DNA of 57,424 nt from Zavarzinella formosa DSM 19928 (GTDB lineage: Bacteria; Planctomycetota; Planctomycetia; Gemmatales; Gemmataceae). Below, piece after piece: positions 46,127-57,200 of the stretch. The translations under genes and the position numbers were made by a program. The DNA lies in NCBI RefSeq assembly GCF_000255705.1, contig NZ_JH636439.1:839832-897255 (forward strand), given 5' to 3'. Position 1 is the stretch's first letter. Every line of letters begins with the position of its first letter. The notes under the pieces were generated by a model. The model had not been told where the DNA came from. It searched no databases and saw nothing but the letters and a program-made list of their open reading frames with translations.

Positions 46127-46998
46127 GGATTCTTTTCCAAAAAGCGAGTAATCAACGGGATGACATCTTCGGCCGCATCTTCCAAAATGTAGTGCCCGCA
46201 GTCGGGGTAGCGATGGACTTCCGCGCGGGGGAATCGGCGTTCCCATTCCTTGAGAAAATGCCGGTCGAACACGAAGTCCTTGAGACCCCAGCAAATCAAC
46301 ATCGGCGTCTTGTCGTAACGCCCCATCGACTCGCCGACAGCTTTGACAATGTCGTAACCCTCGTCCGTCGGTTTCAGCGGAATGGTCTGCACGAACTTCA
46401 ACACAGCCGTGCGGTCGGCCCGGTTTTCGTAAGGCTTCACGTACCATTCGCGGACATCATCGGGAAGCGGGTGGCGCTTCACGCCGATGTTGGCCGCGTG
46501 CCGGACGAACACATTATGCCGGCCGATCAGCCAAGCTCCGATGCTGGTGTTGCGCCCCAGCCACAAGCGAAAAGGAAACGTCTTGCGTCGTGGCAGCGGA
46601 AAGCCGGCGGTGTTCAAGATCACCAACCGCTTGATGGGAATGTTGTTTTCCATCGCCCATGCCAAGCCGATCATCCCGCCCCAGTCGTGAACCACCAGTG
46701 TGACGGGTTCAGTGATCTCCAACGATTTCATTAACGCCGTCAGATCATTGATGCGATCACGGAGGCGGAAGGCATATTGCTCCTCACTCGGCTTGTCCGA
46801 GAGGCCACAGCCCATGTGATCGGGTACGATGCAGCGGTATCGCGGGGACAAGGCATCCACCACGTTGCGGTAATAGTAAGACCACGTGGGATTGCCGTGG
46901 ACCATCAGCACCGGTTCGCCGGCGCCGACATCCAGATAGTGTTGACGAAGTTTCCCCTGCTCGATGAATCGAGAGGGATAGGCAAAGGGAGAGTTCAC
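46123..46998 (-). CDS. oleB: OleB, alpha/beta-hydrolase (beta-lactone decarboxylase)
   Basis: OleB of the haloalkane-dehalogenase-like family decarboxylates the beta-lactone to the cis-olefin. Motifs: VHGNPTWSYYYR (oxyanion), nucleophile VVHDWGGMIGLAWA with Asp at about residue 105, and the C-terminal catalytic histidine in CGHYILED. The start is placed at GTG 46998, which overlaps the oleA stop as GTGA in the same manner as the next two gene junctions; an ATG at 47022 would lengthen it by eight residues. It is a separate gene here, not fused to oleC as in some actinobacteria. Confidence 0.9.
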   Translation of the reverse strand: MNSPFAYPSRFIEQGKLRQHYLDVGAGEPVLMVHGNPTWSYYYRNVVDALSPRYRCIVPDHMGCGLSDKPSEEQYAFRLRDRINDLTALMKSLEITEPVTLVVHDWGGMIGLAWAMENNIPIKRLVILNTAGFPLPRRKTFPFRLWLGRNTSIGAWLIGRHNVFVRHAANIGVKRHPLPDDVREWYVKPYENRADRTAVLKFVQTIPLKPTDEGYDIVKAVGESMGRYDKTPMLICWGLKDFVFDRHFLKEWERRFPRAEVHRYPDCGHYILEDAAEDVIPLITRFLEKNP

Positions 46999-48107
46999 CA
47001 GCGAAGCCCCAGCATCATGCAATTCAACCCGCTGCCGATGCCCATGAAACCCACGCGGTCGCCGGGCTTCAGAAAATCTCGTTCCTCGGCCAGGGCGGCG
47101 GTCAGCGGGACGGAGACCGTGCCGATGTTGCCGAGGAATTCAAAGGTCGAAAAATCCTTGCCGGGGGCGATGCCCAGCGTTTTCATCATCGTGTCCCGGT
47201 GCATCGTCCCCACTTGGTGACAGATCACCTTGTCCAGACTTTCGGAAGCCCAACCGAGTTTTTCAAGGAAGGACTGCCAGGTCTTAAAACCGAGATCAAC
47301 GCCGAATTTCAACACAGAACCGGCATCGGTGGACATGAACGGGGAGACAACGTGCCTCATGCCCTTGTTGATCGCAGACTTGAGGATGTTGGCCGGTTCG
47401 GTTTGCAACAGCCGGTCAACGGTGGGGGCGACGCTTTCCCAACCCCATCGGCACAATTGATGATGTTGTGGGGCATTCTTTTGCACACCGCCAAGCAGTT
47501 GTCGGCGATGCTCGCTGGAAAGTTCCTCGTCAACGACGAGGACCGCCGCCGCCCCGGAGCCGCCGGTGAGTGTGGCCAACCCCTGCCGGAAGTTCTCCAT
47601 CGACCGATTGTAAACCATCTGGTCGATCATCACTTCGTTGATTTCGCGGGCCGTTTCGCAGGAAACCACCAACCCCGCGCGGGCCTGCCCGAGTTGGATG
47701 CGGTTGGCCACCTCGACGATGCCATTCATCATGCCGAGGCAAGCATTGCTCAGGTCATAAACGGCCGCGTCGGACGAGATGCCGAGTTCGGAGGCGACCC
47801 GGCAGGCGGTCGCCGGTTCCAGTTGTTCCCGGCAAACGCCGGTGTAGACAAGCACGTCGATTTCGGAAGGCCGGATAAAGCTCTTGGCGAGAGCCTTGCG
47901 GGCGGCCATCGTCGCCCCCTGCGAAACCGGAAAATCCTTGTTCCACCAACGGCGTTCGTTGATGCCCGTGAGGGTTTCAAGTTGCCCTTGGGCGATGTTC
48001 AGATGTTTGTACATCGGCTCCAGCCGACGCTCCAGTTCGGCCGTGGACACGATCACCGGGGCCAGTTCGTAACCGATCGATTCCAGATAAACGCGGGAGT
48101 AACGCAT
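46995..48107 (-). CDS. oleA: OleA, head-to-head acyl-CoA condensing thiolase-fold enzyme
   Basis: OleA performs a non-decarboxylative Claisen condensation of two acyl thioesters to a beta-keto acid, the first step of long-chain olefin synthesis. The 370-residue protein aligns by eye with Xanthomonas OleA: RRWW after the N-terminal helix, REQLEPATACRVA with the glutamate used as base (Glu97), NACLGMMNG with Cys123, VICHQVGT with His297, FLGNIGT with Asn327 and the terminal GIGSGLNCMMLGLRW. The LEP glutamate and GSGLNC end separate it from FabH. It starts 32 nt after the stop of the Pfa3-like gene. Confidence 0.93.
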   Translation of the reverse strand: MRYSRVYLESIGYELAPVIVSTAELERRLEPMYKHLNIAQGQLETLTGINERRWWNKDFPVSQGATMAARKALAKSFIRPSEIDVLVYTGVCREQLEPATACRVASELGISSDAAVYDLSNACLGMMNGIVEVANRIQLGQARAGLVVSCETAREINEVMIDQMVYNRSMENFRQGLATLTGGSGAAAVLVVDEELSSEHRRQLLGGVQKNAPQHHQLCRWGWESVAPTVDRLLQTEPANILKSAINKGMRHVVSPFMSTDAGSVLKFGVDLGFKTWQSFLEKLGWASESLDKVICHQVGTMHRDTMMKTLGIAPGKDFSTFEFLGNIGTVSVPLTAALAEERDFLKPGDRVGFMGIGSGLNCMMLGLRW

Positions 48108-48139
48108 GTCGTTCCGGTTGGGATCGCCGAGGGAGAGAC

Positions 48140-51100
48140 TCAGCCTTGCAGGGTGAAATTCTTCATTTGGTAAATGATACGCCCGTCCACGCTCAAAAGC
48201 CCGTCACATTTCAACAGACGGCGGGAATCATCGATCTCGCTGACGTAACTTTGCACTGTCACCTCGGAATCGGTCGGCAAAATCTGCCCGCGATACACCC
48301 ACTGATGCGGCCGGTCCAAGGCGACCGCCTGCCAGCCATTGGCCGGGGTGCCCCAACGACGATGGGCAAAAACCTTCATGAGTTGAATCATGGATTCTAA
48401 CCCAAGCGAACCGGGCCACACCGGATCTTGGTGGAAGTGGGCCTTGAAGAACCACGCCGCCGGGTTGACCTTCGCCCGTCCTTCGACGCTGCCAAGGTTT
48501 TTCGGCCCCCCTTTATCGGCCAGCCATTCCACCCGGTCCACCATCTTGAGCATCGGATCGGGGAACGGCGATTCGCCGGGAACCGGGCCTTTCCAACCCG
48601 CCAGTTCCACGGGGCCGGGAACCATTAACGGTGTGTCCTTCAACCCCACTTGGTTGGCGAGGGCTTCCTTGGCGAAGAAACCGAAATAGGTGTTCCCCCG
48701 ATAAACTGGCTTTCCTTTGCAGGTCACATCGTAATCGTAATGTTGAATAATCATCCCGCCGGAGGAAGACACGTTGGTGATTTTCACCTTGGTGGTCAGC
48801 GTTCCAGCGTCGGGATGGACTTCCGCGAACTGTGTGGCCGAACCCCCCAAATTGCGGAAGGAAATATCCACCGGACTGGTGAGAGCCGAGCCGAGATAAC
48901 CGGCCAGCCAACCGCAGGGCTGGAGGGCGATTTCCAGCAGGATCGAGAACGGCATCTTGTCGCAACGGTTGGCGGCAAAGTACCACTCATCCGGGGGGAC
49001 GTCGTATTCGGCGACGATCTCCCCGCCGGCCGCGTGAACCCATTGGGCGCAGTTTTTGATGCTGGTGATGCGATCCAAAAACTTGTACGGCGGGCCGGGC
49101 AACCGGGCGATCACCCGTTCTGTGTCGAATATCTTGTAGCGATCCCCGAAGGCTTCCGAGGGCTTGCCGATGGCGAAGGCCATAATCGAGTCATTGTCGA
49201 AGATTGGTTTCTTCGGTTTATCAGCATTCGCCCAAGTCGCGTCAAACTTCTCACGAGTCAACCCGGTCATCCGCAGGGACATGTTCGTGATTTCGACGAT
49301 GGGCTTGCCGTCCGCATACATCAGGGCGTCGCACAGCACATACGCGCTTGGCTCAAAGCCGATTTCCTTCAACGAGACTTCGTAAGTCACCAGTTTGTTG
49401 GTGGCGATCACCTGGCCGCGACACTTGAGCCGACTGGTCACACCCGGCAACGGTTCGCAAACGAAGTCGCCCGTCTCGGCGACAAAGCCCATCCGCATCA
49501 ACAGAACCCGCAGTGTGTGCAGGCAGCATTCATACATCAACGTGCCGGGCATCACCTGATCGTCCACGAAATGGCACGTCAAAAACCAGTCGTCCGGATG
49601 AATATCCGCTTCGCCGCGGATTTGTCCTAATCCGTATTTGCCCCCGCCGGGTGTGATTCGTTCTATCCGGTGAACGAGTTTCATCATCCCGCCGGGAAGT
49701 TTGACCGGATCTTGCAAGCTCAGACCGGCGAAGGTGGGGCCAAAAGCGGACTCCAAATCTCCCGCCCGCAAAGCATCCACCTGATTGGCCGAGAATGATT
49801 CGGCGGCCAAGGGTACAGGCGGACTCCAGTCGGCTGGTTTGACGCCGGGGACTGGTTTCTTGTCCAAGGACGTGTGAACGATCCCTTTGCCGCCGGAAAG
49901 TTCCTCGTTTGAAAAGAAGCCGGCGCAACCTTCCCGCATGCTCATCAGCGGCCGACCGTTGACCGTGCTTTCAAAGTGGAAGCGGAACAGATAGGTGTCG
50001 CCTTGACGGAAGAAGCTATCCACATGGATGTCATACCGGATCGTGTCGCCAACCACCGGCAGTGGCCCGTGGAAGGTGACCGTGGCATCGAGCAACCGAT
50101 AACAGGCCAAGCCCCGCGTTTTGAAATCGATCCCTAAAAATCCTGAGAGGAACAAGTCGGCCTGTCCGGATTCAACGGCCACGCAAGTGGGAATTCGCCC
50201 ATTGTCGAGATACCAACGGTCGGCCGTCACATCATGTTCGGTGACAACGCGGCCATGCGTGAGCGACAGCGGTTCTCCCTCAATCGTGAGAATCCGGTCC
50301 ACCAGCATGAGGGGGCCGTCCGGCAACCGCACTCGCGTGGGGAAGTTGTCAATCTCCGCAAATTTGCGGCCCAGCACCGCCCCGACTTTGCCACGGGCAA
50401 ACTCGAAGCATTCTTCTTTGGTGAGCGACCGGGGAACCTCATCCGTCGTCCGCACGGTGATGGGTTCGTCAGCCGTCACCGGAAAACTTCCGTTCGCCAA
50501 TTGCTGGAGCAGGGCGGTTTGTTGATGAATCGTGTGGGCAAAGGCCTGTTGGGCAAACGTGTCGAATCGCAGAAACGCTTCATGAGCCTGGGCGATGGCC
50601 GTTTGGTGGTTGGCCAAGACCGCAAACGCGGAATCGGCATACGGCATCGAAACTGTGGGGGACACTTGCGGCATCGGGACGGCAACCGGCGGGATGAATT
50701 TTGGTGCGGGAGTTGATACGGGGATCGGTTTCGGATGAAAACCGACCGGCAGTTTCCTCGTGGGGCCGGAAACGGCGGTTTTGTCCGCTTCAGGGATCAA
50801 CGGGGCCAAATCCAAATCAACACCTACGGCAAAGGCCGAGGCCAGCAATCCAAACAACTGGTTCAGCGGGTCTTGGCGGGCGACGCAGGCCGCTTTCGCC
50901 AAATGCGGATGATCACCGAGAATCGTTCCGATCATCCGCGCGCAGGAATTGCCGGGGCCGATTTCCAAGAAAATTCGCACACCGTCAGCATAAGCGGCTT
51001 GAACAGTTTTCGGGAAATCAATGGTGTTCAGCACGGCGGCGGTGATTGCGTCGGCGGCACTGTCCGCATTCAGATCGTAGGCCCGTCCTTCGGCTCCGCT

Positions 51101-54100
51101 GTAGAACCGCACACCTTCCGGCGGCGTGGTCGGCAAAAAGTGAATGGCCCGATAAGGTTCGTAAACCGGCAACGCCACTTCGCAATGAGCGGTCGTGACG
51201 CCGGAGACCGGGATGCTCACGGGATTGCCGAGAGACGCCAGCAATACCTCCACATCGGATCGTTGCCCGCCGATCACACATTCCTCGGGAGTGTTGACGA
51301 TCAACACATAGGCCCGTGAACCAGCCGGGATCTTTTGCCGCACCGTATCGGCCGGGAGAGCCACCACGCGAATGGCCCAATCGACCTTTTCGTTTGCGGA
51401 GAACCCCCATTGTTGCCGGGCTGAATCGCAAGGACCGGCGAGGTCCGTAGTGAAGAGGGTTGAGTGTTGCATTCGCCGGAACATTTCGTCCCGTGTTTGC
51501 CAAGCTCCGGTGCCGTACATGCTCGCTGATTCGCCAAGACTGTAACCAATGGCCGCGTTGGGACGGAGGCCGAACGCCCGGAGAACATCACTAACGAGCG
51601 TGCCAAGCGAAACTTGGGCAAAGATCAAATCACGCGGTGACAAACCCTCCAGAGAATCGACCCCCCACACCAAATCCGCATGATACTGGCTGCGCAAAAG
51701 CTCATGCCGGTCTTGCTGGTTTTGCAGCACGGCCGGGAATAACACCCCGAGTTCCCGGCCCATGTCAGGGAACTGATTACCCGAACCGGGATAGACAAAC
51801 GCCACTTCGCCTCCGACCGGAGACGGCGAATACCAGAATCGGTCCCGATTTGGCGTCTGTGGTTTGTCGAGTAAATGTCTCGACGCGGACTCGGCGATTT
51901 GACGCACTTCGGCCATCGACTCGGCGACGAACGCCAGTCGGGTCGAACCCGATTTGACCTGTTTCTTCCAAATCTCGGCCGACAACTGGCGAACGGAATT
52001 CGCCGACGATTGGGCAATTTCTTGAAGAATATACCGGCAATCTTCTGGCGAATTCGCTTGCAGACAAAACAAGCCGATGTCCCGATCCGTCGAGAGTTTC
52101 ACGGGGCGGGGCGTTTTCACCGGGGGCGGTTCGGTGAGAATGATCGCGGCTTCTTCGCCGCCGATGCCGACGGTTCGCAAGCCCTCTTCGGTGTCCCGGA
52201 TGCGGAAAGCCGGTCGGCCATTCATCTCGCCAACGGGATCGCCGAAATAGCGACACACATTCACCATGTCCAACAGATCGGCCGCCGCATGGTCCGCTTG
52301 ATGTTCACGGTTGGGGGAGATGTCTTCCAGTCCGAAGATCGCGGAAATGGTGTCGCCATCACGCTCGGCATCTTCAAGCCGCTTTAGCACGATGGCCGCG
52401 CAACCGTCTTCGTTTCCTCCGCGTCGGGGATCGCTGGCCAAGTCAACGGCCCCGACAATCGCACGATCAATTTCGCCCTGAATCAGCGAGGAAGCTCCGA
52501 GAAACAACGCCCGCACCCCGCCGTTTTGCTCGTCGCAAATGGCAAAGCTAGGGCCGCCCGCCCGCAAGAAGCGGGCCAGTCGGCTCGGGGCGATACTGGC
52601 CAAGGCTCCCATCGTGCGGTTGGCGGTCAACGATGGATGCACGGCGTCCATTTGCGCCGGGTCTTGCAGACCCTTCATCCATCGCAAGTGAAAATTGGTG
52701 GTGTTCGGGTCGAGTGTCACGCCGATGAACACGCCGTCCGATGTATGATCAGCCGGAGCGGTTTTGCAATCATCCAAGGCTTCGGAGGCCGTCATCAACA
52801 TGACGGTTTGTTGCGGCAGTATCTCCTCGGCTTCTTTCGGAGGAATACGGAATTTTTGGATGGGAAAGTCAATTTCCTTGAGAGAATTGGCCGAACGCGA
52901 TGCCACCCCGATCACCGCCAGTTTGCCGGTCGGCGGCTTTGCGGGAACGCTGGCAGACACCCGCCCTGAATCGTTGCCGATCCATTCTTCGACCAACAGA
53001 TGAGCGTTGATCCCGCCGAACCCGAACCCGCTGACGGCTGCCTGACGGGGACCATCGCTTGGCCACTCTTCTGCCTGCGAGAGAATTCGCAACGGATCGC
53101 CGGTGTATTCGAGTTTCACCGAGGGTTGCCGGAAATTCGCGGTCGGCGGCAATGTCCGGTGTTTCATGGCCAACAGAACCTTGGCCAACGCGGCTGCCCC
53201 GGCCCCGGTGAGCAAATGCCCCACCGTGGACTTCACACAGCCGACAACCGCCCGGCCCGGTTGATTCTTTCGGAGTTCTCGCAAACTGCCAAACTCCACG
53301 GCATCGCCGGTCGGGGTTCCCGTCGCGTGACATTCAATCAGCGAGACATCACCGGGGTTCCAACCCGTCTTGCGGTAGGCGGTCCGCATCGCGCGCAATT
53401 GGCCTTCGCTGGCCGGGAGAAGGACATTGCCCTCAATGTCGTTCGAGAGGCCGACGCCGTGAATGACTCCATGAATGGTGTCGCCGGATTTGATCGCGTC
53501 GGAAATGCGTTTGAGGACAAAGGCACCGCCACCTTCGCCCACGACGAGGCCATCTGCCGAGGCATCGAACGGCGAGCATTTGCCTGACAGCGACAACGCT
53601 CGCAATTGTGTGAACCCCATTTGCGTGTACAGGCTGTCCGGGCGGGACATGCCCCCAGCCATCATCACATCAGCACGGCCCGACAGGAGTTCGTCGCAAG
53701 CCAGTTTGATCGCATAAAGCGAGGATGCGCAGGCCGCGTCAAGGGCGTAGCCCCCCTGTCTGAAACCAAGGGCTTTGGCCGCCAGATGCACCGGCAGGCC
53801 GGTTGTGTGGCGATTGAGCCGATTCACCGGCGAAGGGGAATCCAGCCCAAGAACGGGGCCAAACACCTCACGGGCGATGTCGTTGGACTTCTCCGTCGGC
53901 AGGGCGATGTTTCCGAGAATCACACCGCCGTTGATTGGTCCGGAAAGCCTGGCAGATCGCCATGCCTCCAGGCACAGATGAAGGGCGACATGGAACACCG
54001 GATCAAGTTCCGGCAGGGGCAGACCACGAAGGTCGATGTCTGAGGTGTCCGTCTGGAACGGGCGCAAAAAGTACGCCCGTTTGGAATGCACCCGGTCCGG

Positions 54101-54274
54101 GGTGGCCGATCGCGGATCGAAGACTTGTTCCGGCGGGATTTTCCATCGGCCGGGCGGCGGTTCGGAGGAAAGATCCTCTCCGTCGCGGACAGCGTTCCAA
54201 AAACCTTCGATGGAATCAACGCCAGGAAACAGGCCGCCCCATCCGACGATGGCCACCTTCTCGTTCATCGACAT
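48140..54274 (-). CDS. Pfa3/PfaC-like PUFA-type polyketide synthase (KS-CLF-AT-4 hot-dog DH)
   Basis: A 2044-residue megasynthase. Domains: ketosynthase (1-430) with Cys182 in DAACASS, His316 in ECHATGT and His353 in VKSTVGH; a chain-length-factor-like KS (450-715) where the active-site position is Gln583 (CDEQNGGVRAL); acyltransferase (820-1135) with Ser912 in GYSLGES (Tyr in place of the usual His) and His1030; a proline/alanine-rich linker; then four FabA-like hot-dog domains (about 1320-1460, 1530-1680, 1715-1870, 1900-2044). Catalytic-type His are seen in the second (TCHFVDDQVMPG) and fourth (AHFHQDPVWPG). The architecture matches Pfa3 of myxobacterial PUFA synthases, without a terminal acyltransferase. 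The start at 54274 is 6 nt after the upstream gene, with GGAGG 10 nt before it. Confidence 0.92.
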   Translation of the reverse strand: MSMNEKVAIVGWGGLFPGVDSIEGFWNAVRDGEDLSSEPPPGRWKIPPEQVFDPRSATPDRVHSKRAYFLRPFQTDTSDIDLRGLPLPELDPVFHVALHLCLEAWRSARLSGPINGGVILGNIALPTEKSNDIAREVFGPVLGLDSPSPVNRLNRHTTGLPVHLAAKALGFRQGGYALDAACASSLYAIKLACDELLSGRADVMMAGGMSRPDSLYTQMGFTQLRALSLSGKCSPFDASADGLVVGEGGGAFVLKRISDAIKSGDTIHGVIHGVGLSNDIEGNVLLPASEGQLRAMRTAYRKTGWNPGDVSLIECHATGTPTGDAVEFGSLRELRKNQPGRAVVGCVKSTVGHLLTGAGAAALAKVLLAMKHRTLPPTANFRQPSVKLEYTGDPLRILSQAEEWPSDGPRQAAVSGFGFGGINAHLLVEEWIGNDSGRVSASVPAKPPTGKLAVIGVASRSANSLKEIDFPIQKFRIPPKEAEEILPQQTVMLMTASEALDDCKTAPADHTSDGVFIGVTLDPNTTNFHLRWMKGLQDPAQMDAVHPSLTANRTMGALASIAPSRLARFLRAGGPSFAICDEQNGGVRALFLGASSLIQGEIDRAIVGAVDLASDPRRGGNEDGCAAIVLKRLEDAERDGDTISAIFGLEDISPNREHQADHAAADLLDMVNVCRYFGDPVGEMNGRPAFRIRDTEEGLRTVGIGGEEAAIILTEPPPVKTPRPVKLSTDRDIGLFCLQANSPEDCRYILQEIAQSSANSVRQLSAEIWKKQVKSGSTRLAFVAESMAEVRQIAESASRHLLDKPQTPNRDRFWYSPSPVGGEVAFVYPGSGNQFPDMGRELGVLFPAVLQNQQDRHELLRSQYHADLVWGVDSLEGLSPRDLIFAQVSLGTLVSDVLRAFGLRPNAAIGYSLGESASMYGTGAWQTRDEMFRRMQHSTLFTTDLAGPCDSARQQWGFSANEKVDWAIRVVALPADTVRQKIPAGSRAYVLIVNTPEECVIGGQRSDVEVLLASLGNPVSIPVSGVTTAHCEVALPVYEPYRAIHFLPTTPPEGVRFYSGAEGRAYDLNADSAADAITAAVLNTIDFPKTVQAAYADGVRIFLEIGPGNSCARMIGTILGDHPHLAKAACVARQDPLNQLFGLLASAFAVGVDLDLAPLIPEADKTAVSGPTRKLPVGFHPKPIPVSTPAPKFIPPVAVPMPQVSPTVSMPYADSAFAVLANHQTAIAQAHEAFLRFDTFAQQAFAHTIHQQTALLQQLANGSFPVTADEPITVRTTDEVPRSLTKEECFEFARGKVGAVLGRKFAEIDNFPTRVRLPDGPLMLVDRILTIEGEPLSLTHGRVVTEHDVTADRWYLDNGRIPTCVAVESGQADLFLSGFLGIDFKTRGLACYRLLDATVTFHGPLPVVGDTIRYDIHVDSFFRQGDTYLFRFHFESTVNGRPLMSMREGCAGFFSNEELSGGKGIVHTSLDKKPVPGVKPADWSPPVPLAAESFSANQVDALRAGDLESAFGPTFAGLSLQDPVKLPGGMMKLVHRIERITPGGGKYGLGQIRGEADIHPDDWFLTCHFVDDQVMPGTLMYECCLHTLRVLLMRMGFVAETGDFVCEPLPGVTSRLKCRGQVIATNKLVTYEVSLKEIGFEPSAYVLCDALMYADGKPIVEITNMSLRMTGLTREKFDATWANADKPKKPIFDNDSIMAFAIGKPSEAFGDRYKIFDTERVIARLPGPPYKFLDRITSIKNCAQWVHAAGGEIVAEYDVPPDEWYFAANRCDKMPFSILLEIALQPCGWLAGYLGSALTSPVDISFRNLGGSATQFAEVHPDAGTLTTKVKITNVSSSGGMIIQHYDYDVTCKGKPVYRGNTYFGFFAKEALANQVGLKDTPLMVPGPVELAGWKGPVPGESPFPDPMLKMVDRVEWLADKGGPKNLGSVEGRAKVNPAAWFFKAHFHQDPVWPGSLGLESMIQLMKVFAHRRWGTPANGWQAVALDRPHQWVYRGQILPTDSEVTVQSYVSEIDDSRRLLKCDGLLSVDGRIIYQMKNFTLQG

Positions 54275-54280
54275 GCGAAA

Positions 54281-57200
54281 TCAGCCTCCGAACCGGGAGC
54301 CAAGACCATGCCCGGTGGGTTGTTTGTGGCGGCCCTTGCGGAAGGCTTCGTTCAACGAGGCATCCATCACATGCTCGACATTCATCATTCGAGCCACCAG
54401 TCGCCCGTCGCCGTCGATGATGTCGATGTCGGCCCGGATCATCGTGCCGTTGTCACGGGTGATCCGCAGCGCGATCATCACGCCATCATGCGGATACGCC
54501 CGTCGATATTGCCGATATTCGCCGACAAAACAGGGCAACGAACCCCGCCGATGTTTGTGATTCGTCCACAAGATCATCATTTGGAACGCGGCATCCATCG
54601 CCAGCGGGTCGCCAAGCCAGTGCCCGCGAACGGGCTGATCCATCCAACTCACCGGTTGCGGAGCCGGACGGGAATACGCGATCAAGCCCTCATCCGAAAT
54701 GCCGTCCACTTTTTCCAAGGCCCGCATTTCGGGGCCGTGGAAGAGATAGTGTTCATATGCCTCGTCGGGCGTATGCGGGTACGGACCCGTTTCGGGCAGG
54801 CTGGCCGCCAGTTCACCTTCCGGCAGATTGTTTATTAGCAGGATCTCGGCCCGTGAATGAGTGATGCTCCGGTCGTTCCTTCGGCTGCGAATCTCAACAG
54901 GGACGACAAAGCCCTCGTCTCGCCGGATCGTATTTCCGGCCATCACTTGAATGTTGATCGGGGACAGTTCGTTGAGGCTGACGGGCTGGAACACCCGCAA
55001 GTCGTTGAATCCGTGGAATCGCAAACCCGGATTGCCGTGGATCGCCGCGTGAGCCAGCCATTCGGCATGGATGGCCAGGGGGAGGACCGCCATGTCGTTG
55101 ATGACATGAGATCGAAGCACGCCGTGATCGAACAGGCTGATGGTGCGGTCAAACACCACCGACATTTCCGGCGGGCCTGCCACTGATCCGTTGCTGACAA
55201 TCGCCCCGTTGCCATTGGCCGACGGCTTCTCGGGGGGATGCCCCGAAATCGGCCTCGCGATCACCACCACCTCGGCGGGTTGGTCGGCCCGTCGCAGTTC
55301 GTTGACCATCAATTCGCCGCCGTCGGCGTAGGAGATCAATCCGATGCCTTCCTTGAGGAACACTTGGGCGAGAGCGGGCGTGACCATACCCCCTTCCCAT
55401 GGTCCCCAATTAAAGGCAACCGTGTGGCAGTCCGGTTTCGACCGCCTCAGTTGTTGGGCGGTTTTGTTCAAGACTTCATTGGCGGCGGCGTAGGCCACCT
55501 GGCCGGTGCGTCCGAATCGCCCGGTGGATGAGGAAAACAACACGATGGCCCGCAGGGGGTCTTCTTCGGTTGCGTTCAACAGGTTTTTCAGGCCGACCAC
55601 TTTCGTGGAATAAACCTGTAGAAACTGTTCGTCGGTGAGGTCTTCAATCTTGCGATCCGCGAGGACACCCGCCCCATGAATGATGGCCGAGATCGGGCCA
55701 AAACTTCGGCGGACTTCGGAAAGTCCGGCCGCCAGAGCCCCGGCATTTTGCACGTTGGCCATGATGTACTGCACCGTCGCCCCGGACTCGGCAAATCGCT
55801 TGAGATTTCGGCGTACCTGTCGTTCGGCGAGCAGTTTCTTGGCTTCATCATTGATTTCGCGAGGAGTGGCCGGCTTTTCACGACGGCTCATCAACGCTTG
55901 CTTGATTTGTGCTTCGTCGGCCAGTTTCGCCAGCCATTCCGGTTCATTCGCGGAAAGCGGCGTCCGGCCCAAGATCACCAGTTTCGGCCGGGTGGCCCGG
56001 ACCAGCGGCAGCAAGGATTCGGCGGTCACTCCTCTGGCCCCGCCGGAAACGACAATCACCGATCCCTCCGGCAGCGGCGGGAACGACGTGTCGGAGCCTT
56101 CCGATGGTTGATCGATCACTTCCAAGCCGAAACGGCCATGCGAGGTCAGCCCAACTTCGACGGGCCCGGCCAGCAAAATCTCATCCACCAAAGCGGTGGC
56201 CAGATGACGCGCGGAGGCCGGTTCCAGATCAATCGCCTTGCAATTGACCAAGGGCCACTCATGCGAAGCGGTTTTGCTCAACCCCGCGAAAGCCCCTTGG
56301 ACCGGATCACGGGACGCGGACAGATTGCCGAAACCGAACGCCCCGTCGAGCCGGGTCACGGTGGCAAAGAACGAGCCGCCGTTGCGGGCCGATTCGTTTA
56401 ATGCTCCGGCCGCCCGCTTCAACCAGCGAAACGCACGCACGGGCAGATCGTCGGGACAGGTTCCATCGGGAGCGATCAGAACCAAACCGGCCAGACCTTT
56501 CGGTTCATACGCATAAGGAGAATCGTTCCACGGAATGAACTGCGGCCGACATCCCGCCGCGTCAAATTGCCGGGAGATGGTGGCGGTCAGGCTCGATGGC
56601 TCGGCGATCAGCCAAACCGGGGCATAACGGTCGGTGGTGATCCGCTTTCGCGGGTTGGTCGGGTCAAGGGGAACCACGCCCACCAAACTGCGGACGACCG
56701 TTGAATGGGTCGCCGATGGCGGTTCCGGATCACCGCGCATGGGCATGGGCGGGGGATCAACCGGCGGCAAAAACACCGACGGCGGGGGAATCACATTCGC
56801 CTCGGCCTGCGGAGCCGTGAAACCGGATTTGGAATTCATCTGGTAAGCCGTCAACGGAAGTTCCGGGATCGGCGTGGGCGCCAAATCCTCGAACGGAACC
56901 GGCGGCAATTCGATGCTGATTTCGCGATCACTCTCAGGGGACGCCGGAGTGATCGCCACCACGAAAGGGCGGGGGGCCTCCGCGACAGGCAGGATCGGCT
57001 GGCCGGCCACACTTGGTAACGGCCCCGCCAACAGACTGGCGATGTCCCGGAGGGTGTGGAGGGTTCCGAGGTGTTCGGGCTTGACGCTGGGGGCGTCGGG
57101 GAGTTTTTCCTGGAGGGCCGAGAGGATTTCGACCCGTTTGATGGAGTCGATGCCGAGGTCGGCGTCGAGTTGCATGTCGAGACCGAGCATGTCGGCCGGA

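Noticed and set aside
46127-46447. 107-codon N-terminal extension of OleC
   Set aside because: It lies antisense-like within oleB out of frame; the ATGA junction at 46126 fixes the start.
46995-48107. OleA as a FabH-type fatty acid initiation enzyme
   Set aside because: The LEP glutamate, the GSGLNC end and the oleBCD genes directly downstream fit OleA.
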